Assembly: GCA_021815835.1 (NCBI GenBank)
Contig: JAKAZN010000036.1
Location: 1 to 9,425 of the forward strand
DNA length: 9,425 nucleotides
Reading direction: 5' to 3'
Source: Pseudomonadota bacterium
GTDB taxonomy: Bacteria > Pseudomonadota > Alphaproteobacteria > Acetobacterales > Acetobacteraceae
The number at the start of each line of letters is the position of its first letter. Position 1 is the first letter of the stretch. A program made the position numbers and the translations under genes. Shown in pieces: positions 1 through 6,391 of the stretch. A model generated the notes under the pieces. That model had not been told where the DNA came from and did not search any database. It saw only the letters and a list, made by a program, of their open reading frames with translations.

Positions 1-115
1 CCACCCCCCCACTCGCGCGAGGAAATAAACCCATGGGACGCCGCCAACGTATCCCTTCCTAGCCTATGCAATTTTCAAAGAGCGCGACCCGAACCAAAAT
101 CGGTCCGCGTCGGGA
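1..115 (-). other. Leader of a ribosomal RNA operon (16S gene off the left edge)
   Basis: Read on the minus strand, this stretch runs from just downstream of a strong promoter to the window edge. It contains a boxA-like antitermination sequence (CTCTTTGAAAATTG) followed by GGAAGGGATACG and TTGGCGGCG at about 39-60, an arrangement I recognise from alphaproteobacterial rrn leaders upstream of 16S rRNA. No credible protein gene lies here. Two perfect palindromes, CCCATGGG (30-37) and CTCGCGCGAG (12-21), and a G-run at the very edge could belong to leader or RNase III processing structures. The 16S gene is not in the window, so the identification rests on the leader elements alone. The left limit of the leader is unknown. 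Confidence 0.62.
69..84 (-). promoter_or_regulatory. boxA-like antitermination element
   Basis: Minus-strand CGCTCTTTGAAAATTG lies about 30-45 nt downstream of the predicted start of the promoter at 122-150. It resembles the rrn boxA consensus (TGCTCTTTAACAA in Escherichia coli), which binds NusB/NusE (S10) and protects untranslated rRNA transcripts from Rho. A protein-coding transcript would not normally carry it, so it is the main reason for calling the region an rRNA leader. Confidence 0.6.
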
Positions 116-121
116 GGCCGC

Positions 122-150
122 TATCTAGTCGCGGCGCCCCTCGGTGTCAA
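122..150 (-). promoter_or_regulatory. Sigma-70-type promoter, probable rrn promoter
   Basis: On the minus strand a perfect -35 TTGACA (150 down to 145) is followed by a 17-bp spacer and a -10-like TAGATA (127 down to 122). Transcription would start near 113-116 and run left. The region after the -10 is very GC-rich (GCGGCCTCCCG), a discriminator typical of stringently controlled stable-RNA promoters. The DNA just upstream of the -35 holds short A/T patches (ATTGCTTTGT) that could act as a weak UP element. The -35 and spacing are seen directly; the rrn assignment rests on the boxA-like leader that follows. Confidence 0.65.
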
Positions 151-439
151 CGCCGTGACAAAGCAATCCGGCAGGCCGTGGAAATAACCCGCAATCGCGC
201 GGAAATCGCCAGATTCAAACCCGCCCCACCGCGTTTCAGAGGCGGCCAGCACCGATACCGCGCCTCTTCACGCCGCGCATACCTGCCCAGCGCATCAGCG
301 GGTTGCACCCCAGGCCAGGGGAACATCGGGTTCGGCACCCGCCGGGCGCTCGGGGTTACGCCACAATCCGCGTCGGATACGCACATCCAGGCATAGCAAA
401 TGCTCCCGTATCCGCTCGGGGCGACCCACCTCCGCTGCT
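151..439. other. Non-coding gap between the WD40 gene and the rrn promoter
   Basis: About 290 bases separate the stop of the WD40 gene from the -35 of the rightmost rrn promoter. Open frames cross it on both strands, but none has a ribosome binding site, a recognisable protein or codon use like the neighbouring genes. I see no tRNA cloverleaf. The only structures noted are the inverted repeat at 374-414 and a 5-bp hairpin at 327-341. It may hold upstream control sequence for the rRNA operon, but nothing specific can be shown. Confidence 0.5.
374..414 (-). terminator. Inverted repeat after the WD40 gene, possible terminator-like structure
   Basis: A perfect 8-bp inverted repeat, CGGATACG at 374-381 and CGTATCCG at 407-414, encloses 25 bases that contain a smaller hairpin (GCAT-agcaa-ATGC, 391-403). 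It lies 26 bases past the stop codon of the minus-strand WD40 gene. There is no U-tract after the stem on the minus strand, so it is not a canonical intrinsic terminator. It could protect the mRNA 3' end or help keep cobW/WD40 transcription out of the rRNA operon that follows in the same direction. Confidence 0.3.
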
Positions 440-1477
440 CTACCGCCTCGACAGATCGACGACGGCCGCATATCCCTGCTCGGTCCCGATCGCGAGATGC
501 GTCCCCGTCGGCGACCAGGTCAACGCCGACACGGGGCCGTGTCCCGGCGGCACGATCGGCAGGATGCGCGATGACCCAACATCCGCCAGGACAACAAGGC
601 CGTCGGCGAAGCCGCCCGCCACCACCTCCTCGCGGGGATGGAAGGCCACGTCCGTGCACAAAACCCCATCCCCACCCGCAAGTTCCATCGGCGCCTTGCC
701 CATCGGCCCACCGCCGAAGAACGGCCACAGCACCATCGCGTCCGCCCCGCTCGTCGCGAGCCACTTCCCATTGCGGCTGAACGAAAACGCGCGGGTCTTG
801 CCGGGGTAGCCGCTCATGCGCATGTGCTTGCCATCCGGCAGCGCCCAGCCATGCAGTGCGTTCTCCTGCATCGCCGTCACGACCGCCTCGCCCTCGGGAT
901 GGAGTGCAATGCCGATATGGCTCCCCTTCCATTCCAAAACGCGCGGAGAGTCGCTCTTTGCCGCCACGAACCAGAGACTCGCACCATTATAGTGCGACGC
1001 GGCGACACGCTTGCCCTTGGCATCCAACGCCAATCCAGTCACGGTCGATGGATGCACAAGCTCCTTCAACTTTCGGCCCGCAGCATCGAACAAGTGCACC
1101 ACCTTGCCGACCGCGCCGGCGATCACGCCCTTCTCACCGGGGAAGGTCGCGACCTGCTCGACCCATTTCATCCCGAACGCGCCCAATTCCCGCACGACGC
1201 GGTCCGCGCCCAGATGCTTGAGCCGCCCGTCATCCCCGCCGGAGACAAATCCCTCCAGCGGATGCGCCGCAAGCGCGAGCACCGCGCCATCATGCACCTG
1301 GCTTTCATGCCACGAAGCGGGCGCGAGCGGATCGACCAGCCGCAGCGTTCCGTCCCCGAGTGCAAAGGCAAGCACCCGTCCACTCCGGTCGAACCCGGCC
1401 TCGACCACGAATGCGTCCAGATCGCGCGAATGGCCCCGCGTCTCGACCGCAAAACGCGCCTCAGTCGCCTCGCTCAC
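440..1477 (-). CDS. WD40-repeat beta-propeller protein, coupled to CobW
   Basis: A 345-residue protein beginning MSEATEARF. It consists almost wholly of WD40-like repeats: about seven or eight segments of 26-30 residues (roughly 24-50, 62-90, 103-131, 144-170, 185-212, 226-252, 272-300 and 312-343), with recurrent hydrophobic-x-hydrophobic strands, 'HPxG/SPTG' turns and GD/GG blade ends such as FVSGGDDGRLK and LATSGADAMVLW. That predicts one complete propeller. No signal peptide or membrane segment is seen, so it is probably cytosolic. WD40 propellers are usually protein-binding scaffolds, and no catalytic motif is visible. The GTG start at 1477 is preferred over an upstream ATG at 1714 because the extension would lie inside cobW and reads as an out-of-frame shadow. 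GTG overlaps the cobW stop as GTGA, which argues for translational coupling and a shared job with the GTPase. The stop is TAG. The molecular function is unknown. Confidence 0.85.
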   Translation of the reverse strand: MSEATEARFAVETRGHSRDLDAFVVEAGFDRSGRVLAFALGDGTLRLVDPLAPASWHESQVHDGAVLALAAHPLEGFVSGGDDGRLKHLGADRVVRELGAFGMKWVEQVATFPGEKGVIAGAVGKVVHLFDAAGRKLKELVHPSTVTGLALDAKGKRVAASHYNGASLWFVAAKSDSPRVLEWKGSHIGIALHPEGEAVVTAMQENALHGWALPDGKHMRMSGYPGKTRAFSFSRNGKWLATSGADAMVLWPFFGGGPMGKAPMELAGGDGVLCTDVAFHPREEVVAGGFADGLVVLADVGSSRILPIVPPGHGPVSALTWSPTGTHLAIGTEQGYAAVVDLSRR

Positions 1478-2472
1478 GATACCGCCTGACAGGATTCGAA
1501 GCCCCGGCGCAACTGCGGGCGATTCAGGTTGCGCCCGATGAACACGATCCGGCTGACCCGCTTCTCGCCCTGCTTCCACGGCCCAATATAATCGCCGTCG
1601 GCGATCATATGCACGGCCTGGAAGGCAAACCGCCGATCCTCGTTCTGATAGCTCAGGATCCCCTTCGTTCGCAGCAGATCCGACCCCTTGTCGGCCAGCA
1701 AGGCGCCAATCCACGCGTTGAATTTTTCGGGATCGACCGGCTGGGATATCTCGAAGCTCACCGACGTCACGTCATCATTGTGTTCGTGCGCGTCGTCTTC
1801 CAGGAAATCCGGCTCGCGTTCCAGGACCCGCGCCAGGTCGAACGCGCCCTGGTTCAGCACCTGTGCGATCGGCAGCGCCGCGCGCTCGGTGCGGTGGATC
1901 ACAGCGAAGCGATTGATTTGGCGCAGGCGCGCCTCGACCGCATCGAGCTCCTCGGCGGAAACCAGATCCGTCTTGTTCAGTACGATTACATCGGCGAACG
2001 CGACCTGATCCTCCGCCTCGTGGCTGTCGGCGAGCCGCGCCAGCACATGCTTCGCATCGACCACGGTGACGATCGCGTCCAGCTTGGTCCTGGCCCGCAC
2101 GCCCTCGTCGATAAAAAACGTCTGCGCCACCGGGGCGGGATTCGCCAGGCCAGTCGTCTCGATGATGATCCCGTCGAACCGCTCCCGGCGCTTCATCAGC
2201 CCACCGACGATGCGGATCAGGTCACCGCGCACGGTGCAGCAGACGCAGCCGTTGTTCATCTCGAACACTTCCTCGTCGGTATCGACCACCAGGTCGTTAT
2301 CGACGCCGAGCTCGCCGAACTCGTTGATCACGACCGCGTATTTTCGGCCATGCTGCTCGCTCAGAATACGGTTGAGAAGGGTGGTCTTGCCGGCGCCCAG
2401 ATAGCCGGTCAACACCGTCACTGGGATCGGCCCAAGATCCAGCGTCGTTTCGGAATTCACGCCAACCGCCAT
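1474..2472 (-). CDS. COG0523/CobW-family GTPase, probable metallochaperone
   Basis: A G3E-type P-loop GTPase of the CobW/ZNG1 (COG0523) family, whose members deliver metal, often zinc, to client enzymes using GTP. Counting from the ATG at 2472 (332 residues, [10 protein letters not shown]): Walker A GYLGAGKT at about 23-30, the family metal-binding motif GCVCC (CxCC) at 75-79, ETTG at 105-108 and the guanine-specificity motif NKTD at 166-169. A short acidic, His-containing linker (DDAHEHNDD, about 226-234) leads into the CobW C-terminal domain. No long His-rich tail is present. In-frame starts also exist at 2481 (GTG) and 2478 (ATG), but GGAG lies 8 nt before the 2472 ATG and much too close to the other two. 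The gene is first in an operon with the WD40 protein and is transcribed away from phaA. No zinc-repressor site could be recognised upstream. It is unlikely to be cobalamin-specific CobW, as no cobalamin genes are nearby, but the metal and client are not shown by the sequence. Confidence 0.92.
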   Translation of the reverse strand: MAVGVNSETTLDLGPIPVTVLTGYLGAGKTTLLNRILSEQHGRKYAVVINEFGELGVDNDLVVDTDEEVFEMNNGCVCCTVRGDLIRIVGGLMKRRERFDGIIIETTGLANPAPVAQTFFIDEGVRARTKLDAIVTVVDAKHVLARLADSHEAEDQVAFADVIVLNKTDLVSAEELDAVEARLRQINRFAVIHRTERAALPIAQVLNQGAFDLARVLEREPDFLEDDAHEHNDDVTSVSFEISQPVDPEKFNAWIGALLADKGSDLLRTKGILSYQNEDRRFAFQAVHMIADGDYIGPWKQGEKRVSRIVFIGRNLNRPQLRRGFESCQAVS

Positions 2473-2504
2473 CGTCATCACTCCAGAAGAAGCTGTTCAC
2501 CCGG

Positions 2505-2510
2505 AATATA
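2505..2510 (-). promoter_or_regulatory. Possible -10 element for the cobW-WD40 operon
   Basis: The hexamer TATATT (minus strand) lies about 33 nt upstream of the preferred cobW start, in an otherwise GC-rich gap of 182 bp between the divergent cobW and phaA genes. No good -35 is present at 16-18 bp (best TGGTTG, a poor match), so the promoter is weak, activator-dependent or misassigned. Confidence 0.3.
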
Positions 2511-2610
2511 GGCACTGCCCGCCCGGCCAACCACCTCACCCGTGGGTCGACGCTGGCAGGCCGCTTTCGCACCCGCGGTATCCGGCGTAAACCTGCCCCG
2601 TCACACGCGC

Positions 2611-2628
2611 CGCCGGCCCGTTCCGGCG
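2611..2628 (+). other. Small hairpin in the phaA leader
   Basis: CGCCGG (2611-2616) and CCGGCG (2623-2628) form a perfect 6-bp stem with a 6-nt loop, ending 10 nt before the phaA ribosome binding site. In such GC-rich DNA this can arise by chance, and it does not cover the Shine-Dalgarno sequence. Recorded only as the clearest structure in the gap. Confidence 0.2.
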
Positions 2629-2654
2629 CGCCCACCCAAGGGAGAGAACCCGCA

Positions 2655-3827
2655 ATGGACGACGTCGTCATCGTCTCGGCCGCCCGCACCCCGGTCGGCA
2701 GCTTTGCCGGCGCCTTCGGCGCGGTTCCGGCCCACGTCCTCGGAACCGCCGCCATCCAGGCCGCGATCGCGCGCGCCGGGATTGAGGCCGGCGATGTGGA
2801 CGAGGTCATCCTGGGCCAGGTCCTCGCTGCCGGCGAAGGCCAGAATCCGGCCCGCCAGGCCGCCCGCGCCGCCGGCCTGCCGGACGCCAAGACCGCCTTC
2901 GGCATCAATCAGGTCTGCGGCTCCGGCCTGCGCGCTGTGGCGCTCGCCGCGCAGCAGATCCGCACCGGCGAGAGCGCCATCGTCGCCGCCGGTGGGATGG
3001 AGAGCATGAGCACCTCCGCCCACGCCGCCTATCTCCGCGCCGGCACCAAGATGGGCAGCGTTGAGTTCATCGACACCATGCTGAAGGACGGCCTCTGGGA
3101 CGCCTTCCACGGCTACCACATGGGCACGACGGCCGAGAATGTCGCCCGCGCGCACCAGATCACCCGCGAGGAGCAGGACGCGTTCGCCGTCGGCTCCCAG
3201 CACAAGGCCAGCGCAGCGCAGAAGACCGGGCGTTTCAAGGACGAGATCGTCGCCGTCACCATCAAGGGCCGCAAGGGCGATACCGTGGTCGCGGACGACG
3301 AATACATCCGTCACGATTCGAATTTGGAAACCATGTCCAAGCTGCGCCCAGCGTTCAGCAAGGATGGGACTGTCACCGCCGGAAATGCCTCGGGCATCAA
3401 CGACGGAGCGGCAACCCTGGTGCTGATGGCGGCGGCCGAGGCCGCCAGGCGCGGCCTTACCCCGCTCGCCCGCGTCGCCGCCTTCGCCACCGCCGGCGTC
3501 GATCCCGCCGTGATGGGCACCGGGCCGATCCCCGCCACCCGCAAGGCGCTCGGCCGCGCCGGCTGGACGGCCGACGATCTTGACCTGATCGAAGCCAACG
3601 AAGCGTTCGCAGCCCAGGCGATCGCGGTCAACAAGGACCTCGGCTGGGATACGACGAAAGTGAACGTAAACGGCGGCGCGATTGCCATCGGCCACCCGAT
3701 CGGCGCCTCTGGCGCGCGCGTGCTGGTGACCCTGCTGCACGAGATGGGCAAGCGGAACGCCAAGAAGGGCCTGGTCACACTTTGCATCGGCGGCGGCATG
3801 GGTGTCGCCATGTGCCTGGAACGCTAG
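2655..3827 (+). CDS. phaA: Acetyl-CoA C-acetyltransferase (biosynthetic thiolase)
   Basis: Condenses two acetyl-CoA to acetoacetyl-CoA (or the reverse). In alphaproteobacteria this is the entry step to polyhydroxybutyrate and to the ethylmalonyl-CoA pathway. The 390-residue length is standard for the family. All catalytic elements are present: the acyl-accepting cysteine C88 in [15 protein letters not shown] (315-318), the catalytic histidine H347 in [16 protein letters not shown] and the second cysteine C377 in LCIGGGMG. The mid-protein segment [12 protein letters not shown] and the start [15 protein letters not shown] are also typical of the PhaA/AtoB group rather than the FadA beta-oxidation type. 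The ATG at 2655 is preceded by GGGAGAG at 2639-2645. It is followed after 65 bp by a MaoC-family gene on the same strand. phaB and phaC are not in the window. Cytosolic homotetramer by family precedent. Confidence 0.95.
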   Translation: MDDVVIVSAARTPVGSFAGAFGAVPAHVLGTAAIQAAIARAGIEAGDVDEVILGQVLAAGEGQNPARQAARAAGLPDAKTAFGINQVCGSGLRAVALAAQQIRTGESAIVAAGGMESMSTSAHAAYLRAGTKMGSVEFIDTMLKDGLWDAFHGYHMGTTAENVARAHQITREEQDAFAVGSQHKASAAQKTGRFKDEIVAVTIKGRKGDTVVADDEYIRHDSNLETMSKLRPAFSKDGTVTAGNASGINDGAATLVLMAAAEAARRGLTPLARVAAFATAGVDPAVMGTGPIPATRKALGRAGWTADDLDLIEANEAFAAQAIAVNKDLGWDTTKVNVNGGAIAIGHPIGASGARVLVTLLHEMGKRNAKKGLVTLCIGGGMGVAMCLER

Positions 3828-3834
3828 GCGCCCC

Positions 3835-3860
3835 GCCCCCTCCCCGTGCGGGGTGGGGGC
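3835..3860 (+). repeat. GC-rich imperfect palindrome between phaA and maoC
   Basis: Starting 7 nt after the phaA stop, GCCCCCTCCCC (3835-3845), loop GTGC and GGGGTGGGGGC (3850-3860) form an 11-bp stem with a single T-T mismatch. There is no clean U-tract (TGCTTTC follows), so termination would be leaky at best. The CCCTCCCC-GTGC-GGGG type of palindrome resembles short repeats that I recall as common between genes in GC-rich alphaproteobacteria, so it may be one copy of a dispersed element rather than a gene-specific signal. It could lower maoC expression relative to phaA or stabilise the phaA mRNA end. Confidence 0.5.
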
Positions 3861-3892
3861 TGCTTTCCCGCAGCCCGCTTACGGAGACGTCG

Positions 3893-4351
3893 ATGTCCGG
3901 CCTCTATTTCGAGGAATTCCACGAAGGCCAAGTGTTCGAGCACGCCATGTCGCGCACGGTCACCGAGGCCGACAACGTGCTGTTCACCTGCCTCACCCTC
4001 AATCCGCAGCCGCTGCACCTCGATGCTGAATTCGCCAAGACGACCGAATTCGGCCGCCCGTTGGTCAACAGCATCTTTACCTTGGGACTGGTCATCGGCA
4101 TGACGGTCGGGGAAACGACCCTCGGCACCACCATCGCCAATCTCGGCATGAGTAAGGTCGAGTTCCCGAAGCCGGTGTTCCATGGCGATACGATCCGCGC
4201 CCGCTCGATCGTGCGCGGCCTGCGCTCCAGCCGCTCCCGCCCCGAGGCCGGGGTGGTGGAGTTCGAGCATCAGGGCATCAACCAGCGCGGCGAAATCGTC
4301 GCCACCTGCCTGCGCGCGGCGTTCATGAAACGCCGGCCCGCGGCGGGCTGA
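3893..4351 (+). CDS. MaoC-like (hot-dog fold) acyl-CoA hydratase/dehydratase
   Basis: A 152-residue single hot-dog-domain protein of the MaoC family, which hydrates enoyl-CoA or dehydrates 3-hydroxyacyl-CoA esters. Family marks are the N-terminal [11 protein letters not shown], the sequence LNPQPLHLD (36-44) with H42 in the place of the catalytic histidine, the phrase EFGRPLVNS (52-60) and the late strand [11 protein letters not shown] (91-101). In the (R)-specific hydratase PhaJ the motif reads DxNPLH with catalytic Asp and His. Here the Asp position is N37 and the later HG is NS, so activity may differ. The ATG at 3893 has GGAG six bases before it; a longer in-frame extension to 3782 would overlap phaA and the hairpin and is unlikely. 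The gene is downstream of phaA, consistent with CoA-ester metabolism (PHA supply or C5 CoA esters). The last 29 bp overlap the end of the convergent mprF-like gene. The substrate cannot be named. Confidence 0.88.
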   Translation: MSGLYFEEFHEGQVFEHAMSRTVTEADNVLFTCLTLNPQPLHLDAEFAKTTEFGRPLVNSIFTLGLVIGMTVGETTLGTTIANLGMSKVEFPKPVFHGDTIRARSIVRGLRSSRSRPEAGVVEFEHQGINQRGEIVATCLRAAFMKRRPAAG

Positions 4352-6335
4352 CCGAGGCCCGGCCCTCGCGCGCCAGTCCCGGCAGCATCGGCAGCAGCAG
4401 CGCGAGGTCACGCTCGGCGACGCAGACCAGGAACCGCGTTGCATTGACCGCCTCCGGCACGGGCAGCGGCATCCCGTCCGGACCCAGCGGCAACGCCGCC
4501 AAGCCGAGATCGCCATACACCTTGAGCAAACCGGGACCGGCCTGCCAGATCGCCGGGTCGCGCCCCTCCTGCGCCGCCAGATCGCGCAGCCGCCAGATCG
4601 CCGAGACATGGTCGCTCTCGGGCCCCAGCGGATCGTTCAGGCCAAGCAGGACCCGGCCAATCCGACGGAAAGGAATCCCCGCCCGCCCGGCTTCCCCCCA
4701 CACGACCCCATCGGCCCGTTCGGGCAAGGAGGCGGCGAATTCCGCCAGGCGGACGCGAGCGGCTTCGTCCCACGCGCCGGACCGGACCCGTCCCGGGCGC
4801 AACAGGAACCACAGCGCGAGCAATCCGGGCACGACCGTCAGCGCGACACTTACCCGAAGCCCCGGAGCCGCGCGCGCCGACAGCACGATCCCCCACCAGG
4901 AGGTCTCCACCAGCCCCTCCACGCCCCGACGAAAGCCGACCAGCCCCAGTACGCCCACCACCAGAGCGAGCAAGGTCGTGGCGGTGGACGGTTCCAGTTT
5001 GCCGTGCAGCAGGCGCGCCGGCCGGTAAAACCGGATGCGGAACGGCGTCAGCATCGCCGCCGTCAGGGCCAGTTCAGCGGCGATCCAGGCCGGTCCCCCG
5101 CGGGTCGCGACGAAGACCGTGCCGACCGCGAGCAGGAGAAGGGTCAGCCACCAGGTCAGAGTCACGCGCCGCGCCAGGGTGGCGCCCAGAACCACCAGCA
5201 GGGCGCCGATCAGGGACGGGCCGAACTGTCCGGCTGCCGCCGCCAACCCGGCCGCGCCCGGCGCGACGGTCGGGGCCAGCAAACCCAGCCCCAGCAGCAA
5301 TACCCCGCTCAAGGCCACCGCGCCGGTCGCCGCGGTCAGCGCGAAATCTGGCTCGGGTGCTCGCGCCAGCGTCCGTATCCAGGGTAGCCGCCCGAATCGC
5401 CCGATCAGCGCGCCGCCCCGCATCAACGCCTCGTTGGCGGCGAACAGGCTGCCGGCCAGAAGCAATGGAATGACGTAGTAGTAGAGACGGAACACCACGA
5501 TCGCCGCGACGATGCGTGGGGGCGGCAGATAGGGCGCGAGGCCGAACAGCACCGCGCTGTCGAACACGCCGAGCCCGCCCGGCACATTGGCCGCGAGACC
5601 GGCGGTGTAGGCACCAACATAGATCCCCAGAAAGATCAGCCAGGTGAGCCCGGGCGCGTGCGGCACCAGCACCCAAAAGATCGTCGCCGTCAGCGCCACG
5701 TCCGCCGTTGCCAACGCCACCTGCGCGAGCGCCATGCGGAAGCCCGGAAGTTCGATCGCGTGGCCGAACAGCCGGATGGTCCCCATCAGGCGCGCCAGCC
5801 CGACATAGCCAGCGACGATCCCCCACAGCAGCGCGCCGAAGCCGTAGAATACGCCCCACGGCACATGCGCGCCGAAATAGGGCACCGCCCCCGGCTCGAT
5901 GAACAGGATCGCACCACCGAGCACCATCCCGCCCAGCCCGAAAGTCAGGCTGCAGAACGCCACCACCCGCGCGATCTGGCCCGGCGTCAGCCCCCATTGG
6001 GCATACAGGCGATAGCGCACCGCCGCACCCGAAACCGCCGCGAAGCCCAGGCTGTGCGACAGCGCGTAGGCACAGAACGAGGCGAAGGCGACACGCACGT
6101 AGCCGACCTTGCGGCCCGCGTAGATGGTTCCGAGACGATCATAGATCGTCAGGCCGGCGTAGGACAGGATCGTGAACAGGAACGCCAGGCCAAGCGCCCG
6201 CGGCGGGATCGCGTCGAGTGCCCGCCCGATGGCATCCAGGCGCAGGTGGCGGAACGCTCGCTGCACCGCATACAGCGCGGCGAACAACAGCGCCGCCCCA
6301 AGCAATGCGGGAACATGCCGAAGCGCGCGTGGCAT
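4323..6335 (-). CDS. MprF-like membrane protein with shortened C-terminal synthase domain
   Basis: A 670-residue inner-membrane protein. Residues about 10-513 hold some 13-15 hydrophobic segments matching the flippase part of MprF (phosphatidylglycerol lysyltransferase). They include the conserved [11 protein letters not shown] (250-260) and [14 protein letters not shown] (282-295), and an arginine-rich loop after [10 protein letters not shown]. Residues about 520-640 match the first part of the cytosolic synthase domain ([16 protein letters not shown], then [18 protein letters not shown] and [15 protein letters not shown]). Classical MprF is about 840-860 residues. Here the protein ends some 30 residues after the first GNAT-like half, so the second half that carries much of the aminoacyl-tRNA transfer site is missing. 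There is no room for a frameshifted remainder, since maoC occupies the downstream DNA. The gene lies 56 bp after lysyl-tRNA synthetase on the same strand, probably one transcript. It may flip lipids without lysinylating them, or depend on another protein. The Shine-Dalgarno before the ATG is weak. Confidence 0.85.
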   Translation of the reverse strand: MPRALRHVPALLGAALLFAALYAVQRAFRHLRLDAIGRALDAIPPRALGLAFLFTILSYAGLTIYDRLGTIYAGRKVGYVRVAFASFCAYALSHSLGFAAVSGAAVRYRLYAQWGLTPGQIARVVAFCSLTFGLGGMVLGGAILFIEPGAVPYFGAHVPWGVFYGFGALLWGIVAGYVGLARLMGTIRLFGHAIELPGFRMALAQVALATADVALTATIFWVLVPHAPGLTWLIFLGIYVGAYTAGLAANVPGGLGVFDSAVLFGLAPYLPPPRIVAAIVVFRLYYYVIPLLLAGSLFAANEALMRGGALIGRFGRLPWIRTLARAPEPDFALTAATGAVALSGVLLLGLGLLAPTVAPGAAGLAAAAGQFGPSLIGALLVVLGATLARRVTLTWWLTLLLLAVGTVFVATRGGPAWIAAELALTAAMLTPFRIRFYRPARLLHGKLEPSTATTLLALVVGVLGLVGFRRGVEGLVETSWWGIVLSARAAPGLRVSVALTVVPGLLALWFLLRPGRVRSGAWDEAARVRLAEFAASLPERADGVVWGEAGRAGIPFRRIGRVLLGLNDPLGPESDHVSAIWRLRDLAAQEGRDPAIWQAGPGLLKVYGDLGLAALPLGPDGMPLPVPEAVNATRFLVCVAERDLALLLPMLPGLAREGRASVSPPRAGVS

Positions 6336-6354
6336 CGCGGCTCAACTGGCAAGG

Positions 6355-6375
6355 CGAAGGAGCGCCGCCCCTTCG
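6355..6375 (-). other. Hairpin in the lysS-mprF gap
   Basis: CGAAGG (6355-6360) and CCTTCG (6370-6375) form a perfect 6-bp stem with a 9-nt loop in the 56-bp gap between the lysyl-tRNA synthetase stop and the mprF-like ATG. No U-tract follows on the minus strand. It might reduce read-through or translation of the second gene; chance is also possible. Confidence 0.25.
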
Positions 6376-6391
6376 GCCCCGCCGCCCGTTC

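Noticed and set aside
327..341. CGGGT-TCGGC-ACCCG hairpin resembling a tRNA T-arm
   Set aside because: The loop is 5 nt rather than 7, and no acceptor, D or anticodon stems can be drawn around it.
178..396. Plus-strand open frame of 72 codons in the gap
   Set aside because: No Shine-Dalgarno, no recognisable protein, basic shadow-like composition, and it begins just upstream of the rrn promoter on the other strand.
147..932. Minus-strand open frame of 261 codons running across the WD40 gene end, the gap and the rrn -35
   Set aside because: Arg/Gly-rich composition typical of an out-of-frame shadow, no ribosome binding site, and most of it overlaps the WD40 gene in another frame.
638..1489. 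Long plus-strand frame opposite the WD40 gene
   Set aside because: His/Arg-rich antisense shadow of a well-supported propeller gene.
1360..2511. Plus-strand frame of 383 codons opposite cobW
   Set aside because: Antisense shadow; cobW on the other strand carries every family motif.
2601..3740. Minus-strand frame of 379 codons opposite phaA
   Set aside because: Gly/Asp-rich antisense shadow; phaA has all thiolase catalytic residues.
3782..3892. 37-codon in-frame N-terminal extension of the MaoC gene
   Set aside because: It overlaps the end of phaA and the hairpin, has no family similarity, and the ATG at 3893 has a well-placed GGAG.
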